Assembly (NCBI RefSeq): GCF_945859685.1
Contig: NC_079149.1
Coordinates: forward strand, 121,121,575 to 121,185,574
Reading direction: 5' to 3'
Length of the DNA: 64,000 nt
Origin: Eupeodes corollae
Taxonomy: Eukaryota; Arthropoda; Insecta; Diptera; Syrphidae
The first letter of the stretch is position 1. Every line of letters starts with the position of its first letter. This document shows, piece by piece, positions 1 through 10,757 of this stretch. Position numbers and translations under genes: made by a program. The notes below the pieces were generated by a model. It saw only the letters and a program-made list of their open reading frames with translations, had not been told where the DNA came from and did not search any database.

Positions 1-649
1 AAATATTTAGCACAATTTGTATCATTTTTGAGGACCGAACTCAAAGCCAAGACTTTGTGTAGCAAACATTGTGAAGGTCACGTTTTGCAGTGAGTCCTCG
101 CGAGGAACTTGTTTTTAGTAATTGAACAGAATTGTGTAGTTGGATATTTTAAGGGAGCATTCGAAGTAAACCATTGAACAGCTAAATATTAAATACATTT
201 TTCAAACACACTAAGAAAACATGACTCTTCTACAATGTATTGGAAACCTCGTTTTATGCAATTGGCTTCAGTCACTAGAACTTAATGGTATTGAAAAATT
301 GTGTTAACATCAAGAGCATACCTGAACTGAAATGAAACAGCATTCGAAGTCAAAGAGATTTTAATCGGTATTAAGACAAAAAAGGGTATCCAACATAATT
401 GTGATACCTTTTTTTCCAATTTCGTAAGTGATGGAGTTTTATTTTCATTAGATTAACATTTTTGGACTTTATTTTATGCATTTCGGATTTTCTTAGAGCA
501 ACTTCTTATTTAGATATATTCAAAATATGTATATAAATATTTTGTCTAAATTACCAACGAATGTTTTTGGGAGCCAAACACACAGACTTTTTGATAACAG
601 CTAAAGTTCTCAAAAACACATTCGTCAACCGTGGATAAAGTTAAAAGAA
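1..649. other. AT-rich spacer, no gene seen
   Basis: No open frame of note, no RNA gene and no recognised repeat. The family A copy begins at its right end. Confidence 0.5.
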
Positions 650-1810
650 AAAAAAAGCTGGGATGCGACCCACACTGATAACTTCCCATCCCGTCCTCCG
701 ATTTGTCTTGCTTAAAAGTTTGTAGGTTTTATGACAAATTTCAACTTTACCAACAATATTTTGGATCTAATGAAATAGATTTATTTCAAAATCTAGTTCT
801 GTTAACGAGATTTTTAGTCGAAAACAAATTTTTACCAATTTTAGTCTTAAAAGTTTTTATTTCTTATACAAACAAATAAAAATTGGATGAATGAAACTAA
901 TTTGAGAGATATCAAGAACCGATCATCAATTTTTGCGTACTATTTTTTTAGATTTTATTTTTTTTTTATGAAAAAACGGAATCTTCTAAAAAATTATTGA
1001 ATATTGTGAGATATAAAATAAGTTTGAAGCCAATATTTTTAATTTTTGAAAAGCTCTTTTATTCGAAAGTAAATGTTTACTAAGTTTTAGCATTGTTTTT
1101 ATTTTTTGTAAAAAACCGTCAATTCCATTTTTCTCAAAATGTTATCGAATGTTGAAAACATGTTACAAGTAAAAATTAGATCAAAGCTATAATTTCAAGC
1201 CAAAGATCAATTTTTACCAACTTTTGTTAATTTAGGTTTTTAATTTTTTGTAAAAAAACTATCAATTGAGAAATATTGAAAAGATATTGAAAACGTTATT
1301 CTTCGTTGCACAACATTTTTTTGGTGATAAAATCATTTTTTGTTTGTACAAATTTCAAGGTGACAAATATTTTTTTCTTCAGTTTTTTTGATTTATAAAA
1401 AAAACCGTTGGTTGGAATTTTTTTACAAAAATATATTTGTTTGGTATCACGTTGCAATACATAATATAAAATTTAATTCAAGTCTCTAGCGTTTTTGGTT
1501 CGTGAGATATTAAGGGTTAACAAAAATATTCACCTTTTTTTCAAATTGCTATGGTAAAAACAACACTCACACATTTTTCTTGAGAGCCCTTTCTGCATCT
1601 TTCTGCTTTATTATCTGTATAACAAAATTTATATGAAGTTGATATCTCTACTGGTTTTTGAGCTATGGACGACGAAAAAAACGTCGCGAACGTACGTACA
1701 CACGCACGCACAGACATATCTCTAAAAATCTTTTTTTTTCGACTCTAGGGACCTTGAAATGTCAACTTGACAAATCGGACCTATTACAATAACTTCCTAT
1801 GGGAAGTTAA
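650..1810 (+). repeat. Interspersed repeat family A, copy 1
   Basis: A full-length copy by the two conserved ends. The head at 657-700 has GCTGGGATGCGACCC followed by AACTTCCCATCCCGTC. The tail at about 1670-1810 runs from GGACGACGAAAAAAACGTCG through a GTACGTACACACGCACGCAC stretch to the palindrome AACTTCCTATGGGAAGTT. Between them are degenerate tandem units with the recurring phrases 'CAATTTTTACCAACTTT' and 'TGTCAATTCGATTTTTCTC'. The tail has a small deletion after GACCTTGAAA relative to the other copies. It carries no transposase-like frame, so it is probably non-autonomous. The superfamily is not established. Confidence 0.85.
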
Positions 1811-3229
1811 AAATGGAGTGAGAATTTTAAAAAACAGCAATTAATATTTTTATTTTCTTCAACATGCCTGTACTTTACCATGTCGTAATACTTTAAGCAA
1901 TTTTAATAAAATTTTAAGCATAAGAAGCATGGACGTCATAAAGGTAAAGGCGAAAGGACTAGAACTTATTTTAGGAAAGTTATAACGTACCTACATATGT
2001 TCCGTATTAGAGTTTAAAACTTCGATAAAATTATGTTTTCTTTTGTTACAGAAACAGATGTCCTCCAAATTTTAAGTCTGATTTTAAAATACAAAATATG
2101 TAAAATGTTGGCTTAGCCATTTTTAAATCTAAATAAAAGCTCGAGTCATGTTCTACTCTAAATTGTCATGAAAATAACCATCGTGATTATTTGTATAGTG
2201 CTTCAAAATTACTTATTAACATTAAAAAAAAAAATAGTGTGTATACGCCCAGGTGTATGAAAAAGGTTCGATAGTTTTTTTTTATTATTATTAAAATTGA
2301 ATTTTGAAATAAAATATTTAAAAGCACCTTTTGTGATTAATATTTTATCAGGTTAAATAAAAAAAGACAGAATAAAGGGTTTTAGTGTGAGCACTGGCTT
2401 CAGAAATATTAATAAAAAAGTAAAGTTGCAGAATTTCGATCCTGTCCACCATAAATTAGGTTTCGGTTGGTATAATATCCGCAACCTTGTTTTGAAAAAA
2501 AAATGCATAATATGAATCATAGACCCACCTTTTCTTCTCAGTAACAAATAAAATTTATATTATTCCAGAAACATTTATTTTAAAGTTATAAACAAATTAT
2601 TATGTATATTATTAGGAATAATATAACACAAATTATGTATAAATTAATATCTTTTTTATATTATGAGCTTAAGTTCAAACTTGTAGTAACAATAAATTTT
2701 TATTAATTTTCAGCACAAAATATCCTTCTGATAGGATTTTTGTTGTGGAACGAATATCCATGCCTTCAAAAGAAGCTTTGAAAGCTTTCCATATTTGCCA
2801 AGGAATTTAAAATCTCCTCTGCTTCTCAAGTTTATTAGACACCAATCTAATATTAAAACCTCGAACTGCAATATTCCCAAAATCTGGTTCATCTCAATTT
2901 ATACCATCCACATACTCATCTTCCACTTCTTAGGTATACAAAAATTATAAGAGTTGAATGTTTCTCACTTCCTACGCAGCAAAATATCTACCTATAGTCG
3001 CCTACAGATTTAAGGTCTATAAGCTAAATATTCGTAAAACAGATATTTTAAAAGAGTTTATACGTAGATTTGGAGATATGTAACTTTAAGAGAGAATTCC
3101 TTTGCTTTTGGACCCGTTTACTTGTAACAAACTCCCCAAACACCCCACTTTGAATATTTTTGGATTTTTTGATAAACAATCTAAGCTAAAATCCGGTTCT
3201 GAGAGTTAGCATAGGTGGTATTAGTTCCT
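1811..3229. other. AT-rich spacer, no gene seen
   Basis: Only short chance frames of 60-64 codons with low-complexity or aromatic-rich translations. No recognised repeat or RNA. Confidence 0.5.
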
Positions 3230-4286
3230 TTAGTCTAACTTAAGTTTGGAGTTATCTAAACCGCTGCCACTGCTGCCTCTGCTGGTGGGCATCAACAGAA
3301 ACACAACAGAAAAAACAACAACAACAACTACCTCTTTAAGCGCAAATATAAATATAGGAGCCATGTGAACCTCAACTGGAATGCGAAATTTATGAGATTC
3401 GTGCTTCCATTGCGGGCCAAAAATGTAGGTACCGCGAACCGACATACAACTCGTTTGCGCGCGTAGGTAACAACAAACATATGAAACAAAAACAACCAAC
3501 ACAATAAGAACAAAAACAGAACAACACGAAAAAAAAGAACCATCCAAAACCACCGCGCCATGCCGCATACGCCAGGTCAGGAATCCCACAAAAAAGGCTC
3601 TATATGTATGTAGGCAGGAGTCGAGTTCGAGTACTCTCTGTGCACAATGCGGTTCTTGCCAATTTCTTTACCAAATTAAACCACAAAGGGATTGTAAATC
3701 GAAAAAGGGAGAAGTAGGTACCTCTATAACCGGGCATGGCCCAATATATACCCATCGTCATCCACCATCAACATCATCGTTGGATGTAACCTGAGTAGGC
3801 TCTTTTTGCGGATACACCATCCCATCATCGCCTATATAGAGTATCACAGGGCACAGGCAGACCAGAGAGGCATGCGATCCGATCCGCACCTCAGCACCCC
3901 AGCACCTCACCTCGTGCCCTGGTTTGAACTGCATCCAATTCCAGAATCCAATAAAGCGGATTGGCTTTGCTTTGCTTTGGTATAGGACGGGACAACCGAC
4001 CGACGACTCGACGAGGCGAGGTGCCTCCTCTACTTACCTATAGTGTTTTATTTTTTTTTTCAATTTGGAATTGTTTTTGTTGTATTTTTATAATTCCTAT
4101 ACCTTTTTAGTTTGTTTTCTTCTTCGTTGGGTCTTCGTTGTTCTTTGATATTATAGATGGGCATGATGGGATGAGAAAAAAAGACCAAAAAGCAACCGAT
4201 GTCGTCGTGTAGCCCAAGAGATATAGAAGATTCCTCCAGTGCTCTTACCACAACAATTCCACTTCAACAACCAACGACTACCATGT

Positions 4287-4355
4287 CGACGACGACGATG
4301 GCGAAGACTACGACGGCGACGACGACGATGGCGATGGCGATGTTGACGACGACGG
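4287..4355. repeat. Imperfect GAC/GAT triplet repeat
   Basis: A run of GACGAC, GATGGC and GACGGC triplets interrupted by GAAGACTAC. Read as protein on either strand it gives only short acidic or Ser/Pro-rich peptides (the minus frame ends in a Ser/Pro run), consistent with simple sequence in an untranslated region. Confidence 0.6.
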
Positions 4356-4645
4356 TTGGGTTCGAATATCGACCGTAGCCAGGCTCAAACAGACGTTCGG
4401 TGACTGTTCAACTCGTTGGATCGTTGTTGCTCGCGTTCGCTGGACAGAGATAGAGGTTTTAAAAAAAAAACGAGTATCGTGTGCTGTTAAAAGCCCCCCC
4501 AAACCAAACAAGTGTCTATACAAAGTGTTTATTTTTTCGTTGGATTTTGTTTTGGTTTTGAATAAAACCACTCAAAAGGTGTCCCCCCAATTATATCAAC
4601 AGAATCAACCAAATAGTTAAAAATTTTAAAACTCCAAGAAGTTTG

Positions 4646-4690
4646 CCTCTTTCTCTCTTTCGCTCTCTGTATCTCTCTCGCTCTCGCGCT
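4646..4690. repeat. (CT)n-rich polypyrimidine tract
   Basis: A dense run of CTCT/TTTC units (GAGA on the minus strand). A similar tract lies at 4931-4982. Such tracts are candidate GAGA-factor sites. The function is inferred from composition only. Confidence 0.5.
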
Positions 4691-5100
4691 GAACAAATCT
4701 TAAAAGTGCTTCTCTTTTGAGCAACAAAAACTCTCTTTCTCTGTCTACTCATTATTTCAAAAAAACCGGACGCTAGCTTCTCGCGCTGCAATCTGCAAAA
4801 AAAACCCTAAAACCGAATTCCGTGTGAAATATTTTGACAACAACCAACGACGACGTACAGAAATAAAAAGTTCCAAAATATTTGAATCTTTCTTTTCGTT
4901 ACTTAATTGATAACCGTATTTACAAAACACCGTCTCTCATTCGCTCTCTCTCGTTCTTTCTATCTATTTGCATCTCTATCTCGATGATATGTCTTTAATA
5001 GATGGATGCAATGCCGGATTGGGGCCGAGATTTGTAAACAGAGAATAAAGTTTGTTTTGCTTTTTGTTTGTTTGTTTGTTTATCGCCAAAAATCAAGTTT

Positions 5101-7296
5101 TCCGTCTGGCGGTAGTGGGCGCTTAAAGGTACAACAGCATTTAAAAAACAACAGCATTTTTTTCTTTTTGGGAGGGAATGCGTAAAGTTTGAAGTACAAA
5201 GTTTTAAAAGATTCAGCGAAGACACATGAACAAAAACCTGGTTTTGAATTCGAATGTAGGGTGAAATATGTGTTAGCCAATGTTACCAATACGAGTTGTT
5301 TATTTTGGGCAATTTAATGCAAAGCGAATGTCAATCTAACGTGTTTTGATACATAATTCTATTAAATGGCGCCCGAGTGAAACATTGATGGAATCGAATT
5401 CCGTGAATTTTTAAACATCTCTATAGGTTGCTGGCTTTGTATTTTACCTAAAGCTATATACAATCCACATTCCAATGGTCGCACTTAAGAGTACTCTTGA
5501 AGACTGTATAATGGTCTTACAATAAGGCCATCTGTAGGCCAACTTGTTTGATATTTGGATTTTAACGTATATTTTGTTTTGTTTGTGTGTTGTTTTATTT
5601 TCAATATTTTTATATCTCAAACAAATATTCTATATTCGGGTTGTCTCGCTCTGTTTTGTGCAGTTATTTTTTTTACGAGTAAATTGTGCTTTGTGTGATC
5701 CTTTATATTTTTTGTTATTGTCGAATATCTTAATAAGGAAGTGTCCTTTTGATTATATTTTGGATTGGTTTTATGTATTTATATTCAGCATATATCTATA
5801 CTTTTATGAAGTTGAAGTTCTACATGGAAAAGCTTCCTGTTTGTCGTGTTTTTTCGTTGGTTTTTCTTGGAATTGCAAAAGTTATTTCTATATCATGTGC
5901 TGTTGCCTTTGCTGCTGCTGCAAGGAAGTGAAGTTATAATAATAATAATAAAAAAGCGAAAATAAAAAAGGAAGTCATCCAAACGACAAAAAAGGACGAC
6001 TCCCAAGGGCGTTATGCTATAAATGTGGAGCATAATAAACGGATTATTTGCTCTGGAAACGAAAAAATTGTAGTTTCCAAAAGAAAAAAATAAATAAATA
6101 TAGAAATAAGTTGAAAAGCCTCTCTATAGATTATTTATATCTACACATACATATATACTTAGAGATAGGTATAAATGCAAAAGAGGGCGCTAGTATAGTG
6201 TATCTTTGTTATATGTATATCTACCTACTCTATTTTGTTTTTGTTCCTTGTTTTGGGACCAAGACAAGATAAAAGTGAATTAATGTGATTACTTTACGAA
6301 AAGAGATCGAATATCTTTTGAGTGTTTTTCGGTATGTTCTGTGTGTAGACGGGAATATAACAACGTACATAAAATCGTTATCGAGAGATTTTATCTGGTT
6401 AAATTCGACGGTATATCAATTTAAATTGTTGTCGTTGTTTTTTTTTTATTATTTGAATGTGGATATTTATAGTGTCGTCAGAAAATACTGACAAATAGGT
6501 AAGTGATACTGAACATGTTAATAAAATCAATCAACGCTTATAATATCTTTTTATATTTACCTAAAACTTACCTGATTCTAGATGATAATAACTTTAACTG
6601 TACTTTTTTTTTGTGTATAAAACTTTCCTTCTTTTCCGTTTTTGATCAAACTAGAAACATACTATAGGATGAAAACAAGCAGATAAAGGGTCTTGCATTA
6701 AGTTCTTTTTGAAAATTTCAATAAAACAAATTGTGTTTTAGATGTTTTGTTTCAAAAAGAAAGTGCGAATATGTTGTAAAGGTCTCAAGTTCCACACTAT
6801 CTTCTGTTTCAAACCACATTACCTATACTTGAGACGATCATGTCATCGAATTGATTTTCCTATTTTTCGAGAAGTTAGCAGTTATCAACCTATGTAACTT
6901 TTTGTAAGGGGTGTTAGTTTGGCCAAAGTCAGTTCTCAGTTAAATATAACACAAAGATGCCAACACTTGACTACAATCCACACCAAACAGTGACATGGTC
7001 GAGATGTTTCAGATTCTTTATTTTGTTTATGAAGTACCTCGCATTATCAAATGGGAGAACTTATGACCTAAGGGAGAATTTAAGGTAATGATAGTTTTGC
7101 AGCTCTCACCATTGGCAGTGAGCCCCGCGACCCAAAATCTACACCAAAGTTTTAAGGATGCATTATCACCTAGTGAACACCTCGTAAATTGGTGTTGGTT
7201 TGTAGGTCAAAAATTAGCTTATTGTGTCAGGCTACTAAAAATGTTTTTTGGCCATAAGTGCACCAACGTTTTTTGATCGTATAACTTACCATGATG
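5101..7296. other. AT-rich spacer, no gene seen
   Basis: Contains short simple repeats (an ATA/TAA run near 5937-5953) and several chance frames. The longest, 131 codons at 5544-5939, is Phe/Cys/Tyr-rich, as expected from T-rich DNA, and resembles no family I know. No RNA gene or mobile element recognised. Confidence 0.5.
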
Positions 7297-7309
7297 ATTT
7301 GACATAAGT

Positions 7310-7618
7310 TAAATTAAATTAAATTGAGTGGCGCAACAGTCCGGTGGGAACTAGGGCCTAGTGTCTTACAACTCTCAACCATTCCTGTGTGCGAGTAATG
7401 TTGTCAGGGATGGAGGGGACCTACAGTTTATTCGCCAAATCCAAACGGCTAATTTAAGGAAGCACTTTTTCATGATAAGAGTTACTCTTGGAGAATTTGT
7501 CAATTCCTCGCAAGAGGCAGTGCCCGTGAAAAGACTTTAGATGGCGTAGGCAGAGATCGAACCCAAGACCTCCGGCATGACAGTCCAACGCACTAACCAT
7601 CATGCAAGGGGTACTTCG
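7310..7618 (-). mobile_element. tRNA-derived SINE, copy 1
   Basis: Read on the minus strand, this starts at its right end with a tRNA-like head. A-box-like TGGTTAGTGCGTTGG lies near 7587-7601, and a B box (GGTTCGATCT) falls at about 7554-7563. It continues into a unique body, and the tail is a short TTTAA-type repeat (plus-strand TTAAATTAAATTAAATTGAG). It is flanked by an imperfect 13-bp target duplication, ATTTGACATAAGT at 7297-7309 and ATTTGAAATAAGT at 7619-7631. It is closely similar to the second copy at 46107-46390. Pol III-transcribed SINEs are mobilised by LINE reverse transcriptase. It is not a functional tRNA. Confidence 0.85.
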
Positions 7619-7631
7619 ATTTGAAATAAGT

Positions 7632-8226
7632 AACTGAACAATAAACAAATAACAGTTACAATAAAATGGTCGCCGCGGACCGCCAAAAACCAAACCATGC
7701 CAACTCAACAGATAAGAAATCAACCGAAAAAAGTGCATTTTAATCTTGAAAGATTATATTTATACTTACGAGTTTATTTTGAAGATTGATGACCAAAAAA
7801 TACTTATATATTTTTATCACATTGGTCACAATAACTTTATGGAATGTCAATTTTTAAACAGAAACTATGTTTCAGTTGTATTCTTTCAATCGTACACCAA
7901 GGCGTATACGTACTATTCATTTTATTAAATAAAACATTTCTTCTATTTTTGTTTGTGAACATTACAATGGTTTATATATCAAACTATTAACAGGTCAACA
8001 AAAATACTTTGTAAAATCCTCTATATTAGTTAACAATGTTAAACGGTACAAAAAATGCATACATACTTTAATTTTAAAATATTTAGTTCTAATTCAATGG
8101 CCACTTCTGTAAAAGGACAGAAGAATTTATTGTATATTTTACTCAAACCGAATGAAATTTGCATCAAAATTGTCTAAAAACCATATTCCTAATTTAACAA
8201 TTTGTTCCTTAATAAAAAAAACTCAA
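7632..8226. other. AT-rich spacer, no gene seen
   Basis: Nothing recognised apart from short chance frames. Confidence 0.5.
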
Positions 8227-8700
8227 ATGGTGATTTTTTAAAAGCTATTGGGAAGTTTAAACAAAAAAAAACACATACAATTAAAAAAAATGCATGAAAT
8301 CTTTATTTGAATTGATAGTATGGTCGATATAATTCAATGTTTGATGATTATTTCATGCAGCTCTGGCATTTTGGGCAAAAAAAGTTGAATATCATCTTAC
8401 CGTAGCGCTCACCATTCACAGTTATGCTACGATTTGCATCATCTTTGAAGAAGTACGGTCCAATGATGCCACCCATTGTCACAAAATGAGTGATTCGATT
8501 AAACTGACCATAAAATGAAAATGAACTTTCTTAACAGATTCAAAAATTCAATAATTTGCAAGCGTTGTTCGTTTGTAAGACGATTCATGGTTAAATTATA
8601 GACCAAACTGAAGCTGTTTAAGAGTGAAACAAAATTCGTAACGTGCGTCAATTGTTTAGACCAGTGATGCCAAAAAGATAAAAGCTAAAAAATCACCCTT
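8227..8700 (-). pseudogene. Mariner/Tc1-type transposase remnant (internally deleted)
   Basis: On the minus strand two segments of an IS630/Tc1/mariner-type transposase can be read. An N-terminal piece begins MNRLTNEQRLQIIEFLN near 8588, and a later piece reads GGIIGPYFFKDDANRSITVN then GERYGKMIFNFF at about 8380-8480. The intervening DNA-binding and first catalytic regions are missing, and frames break between the pieces. The ends are inverted: GGTGATTTTTTA at the left (8229 on) and the complementary TAAAAAATCACC at the right (to 8698). This is a non-autonomous deletion derivative about 474 bp long. I assign the superfamily from protein similarity seen by eye. The subfamily is not assigned. 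Confidence 0.7.
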
Positions 8701-9379
8701 TACAATACCATTTCGTTTTAATTTTGAATTAGCATTGCGTCAGAACTTACTTTTTGAATGAACCAACAAAGTTTCCTTCACCAAATTCACGGATGACAGT
8801 TTGTCACCAAATTCATATGACTTTACATTTAATGCTTCGTATTATCGAAGGTTTCCTTCGAAAATCGAAATATAATTTTAATAATATAAAATTAATATAA
8901 TAGCTTTTCTCTTAGTTAATTTTAAACATTCTTTATTTTTAATTGCAGAAATTCATCATACATAATATATGCATACATCGTGCAATCTAATTGAAATATT
9001 ACCTAACTTATCATCAATACGCAAACGAAAAAGTGAGATATCACGTCTTCCCCTAGTTAAAAAAAAATAATCTCTTTGGTTTCTATTTTATTTTAATTGT
9101 TTTTAACGAACGTTCGGTGTTCAAAGAAAATAAAATATCTACGTACGTGGAAAAAAATTAACTGAATAAGGCCACATACAAGTTTAAAGTAAAATCCCCA
9201 ACTATCCCAGTTCTTTGAGAGATGTTCTAAATTTTACCCGGGGTATAAATAACGAAATGATAAAATAAAAATATATGAAAAAACCGTTAAATTGGATTAA
9301 GAGCATATTACACCCAACAAATAGATATAACAAAACGAAGAAAAAGAATCTAGTTCATACTCCAGATACAAACTAGGAA
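8701..9379. other. AT-rich spacer, no gene seen
   Basis: No coding or repeat feature recognised. Confidence 0.5.
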
Positions 9380-9420
9380 CATAAAACATATACAGCAGCG
9401 ATATACCATATACTCTCAGT
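9380..9420 (+). promoter_or_regulatory. Possible core promoter (weak TATA, initiator)
   Basis: An initiator-like TCAGT has its A at 9418, preceded by CATAAAAC at about 9380-9387 and CATATACAG at about 9388, near the usual TATA spacing. It sits directly before the possible exon ending at the GTGAGT donor (9523). The evidence is motif-level only. Confidence 0.2.
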
Positions 9421-9431
9421 ATTCTTTCCAG

Positions 9432-9522
9432 CCAGTGGCAGACATCATTAGCAGGGATCAAGATCGTCAGAGGAGCCGCCAGAAGAGCGCAAGGACGTGT
9501 GCAGTGAAACGGTGTTAATCAG
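9432..9522 (+). other. Possible non-coding (5' UTR) exon
   Basis: A 91-bp GC-richer island in AT-rich DNA. A pyrimidine-rich acceptor (TTCTTTCCAG, ending 9431) lies on the left and a near-consensus donor (CAG then GTGAGT at 9523-9528) on the right. All three frames are short and two contain stops, so if it is an exon it is probably untranslated. Alternatively, transcription may start at the TCAGT initiator around 9418, making it the end of a first exon. No neighbouring coding exon could be linked to it. Confidence 0.3.
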
Positions 9523-10694
9523 GTGAGTGCCAAGCCATGCCATCCACAATTATTTGCCTCCACAATTTTTTTCGTTTGCCTCCTTTTTAGGATTAGCGAG
9601 GCAATTGTCTTCCTGTCTTAAGTTACTTCGCATATATGTATATATATGTATATGTGTATACTCGTATAGTAGATGCGATACGATGGATTGAAAATCTTCT
9701 TCTTTTCTACATTACCCCCATTACGCCCCCCGCATTAAACCTAATTTTTGACTTGTATACTCGTTGCTATAAAAAGAAATTAAAATGTAACACGGAATTG
9801 CTCTACGTGCTGGATGTTGATGCCGAGTTGAATTGCATATCCCACTCAACCCCTTTCCTCAACCATCCCCCTCCCCTCGAATATCGCATAGCATCCCCCT
9901 TCCCCAAACCCTCGGGCTTGTGGTGTCTATCGTTGTTCGTACCACTAAATTGGATTAACCACAGACCCAGATGCAATTAAGAACAAATGAAGCAATAGAA
10001 GGAGCTTTTAGTTAATTGGAAATCAGTTTTCTAGCTAAATGGTAAGGGAGGAGTGTACTTACATGCGAGTATATAGTATACAAAGACTATACATTCATAT
10101 GTTTTTAAACATACATAAGAAAATGAACAGAAATGTTTCTATACACATCGTCGTCGTCTTCGTCGTTTAGTGCGAATGCGAAGTGACATGTGGTTTCGGA
10201 TTTCAATTTTCATACAAAAAAAAGGTATAAAGTTTTTTATTGATGTTTTTCTTGGAAAAGAAAACGTTTAATTAATAAAACAGTTTAGATTCGTCTTCAA
10301 TGTTCATTTGATTTCTGTGGCTTCTTGATAGAATAGGGCAATTATCAACTGTCACGGTTGATTTTAGTTTTTAAAATAGAAATTATATTAAACGTGTAGT
10401 TTTGCGAATCTGAAAGATATTAATTAATCCTTAATGATTAATCATTATAGAATTCCATCTGTTTTAGTTTTGAATCTGATAAAACTTTTCAGGCCCAACA
10501 ATAATGTTTTTAGCATATTTTTGCTATTGAATATGAATAACAATGTTGTTTTTGTGTGTATCAGACCCATATTTCTTGCTAAGTGTGATCATATTTTTAG
10601 TTAAAATTAGTAAAATAAAATTTAGTTCTACTTTCATGTAATTTAAAAAAAAGTAAATTTGTTCACTGTAGCGTATACTTACTATTTTGATAAT
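9523..10694. other. AT-rich spacer or intron
   Basis: Contains a TATATG-type simple repeat near 9636-9665. The 114-codon frame at 9636-9980 starts inside that repeat, has no recognisable domain and is judged chance. Confidence 0.45.
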
Positions 10695-10757
10695 ATGTTT
10701 GATTTGAGAACAATTAAGTGGTGATTCTCATCGGCTAATTGTTCTCAAATCAAACAT
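10695..10757. repeat. Perfect 22-bp inverted repeat (hairpin, 19-nt loop)
   Basis: The left arm 10695-10716 (starting ATGTTTGATTTG) and the right arm 10736-10757 (ending CAAATCAAACAT) are exact reverse complements over 22 bp. The 19-nt spacer starts AGTGGTGATT. In RNA this would form a stable hairpin the size of a small microRNA precursor. It could equally be a tiny foldback insertion. No second copy was seen in the window. Confidence 0.85.

Larger units (their letters stand above)
3230..5100. promoter_or_regulatory. GC-richer promoter/5' UTR-like block
   Basis: This block is clearly less AT-rich than its surroundings. It contains GAC/GAT triplet runs at about 4287-4355, polypyrimidine (CT)n stretches at about 4646-4690 and 4931-4982, CAA/ACAAC-rich segments around 3310-3530, and long runs free of credible codons. 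In insects, (CT/GA)n tracts of this kind are typical of GAGA-factor-bound promoters, and CAA/CGA-rich sequence is typical of long 5' UTRs. I infer a promoter or untranslated first exon. The strand and start site cannot be fixed. The 119-codon frame across 3230-3589 on the minus strand has no protein-like features and I do not call it. Confidence 0.3.

Noticed and set aside
3230..3589. 119-codon minus-strand frame
   Set aside because: Val/Phe-rich translation of AAC/CAA-rich simple sequence; overlaps another frame on the same strand; no domain.
5544..5939. 131-codon plus-strand frame
   Set aside because: Phe/Cys/Leu-rich product of T-rich DNA, with no recognisable family.
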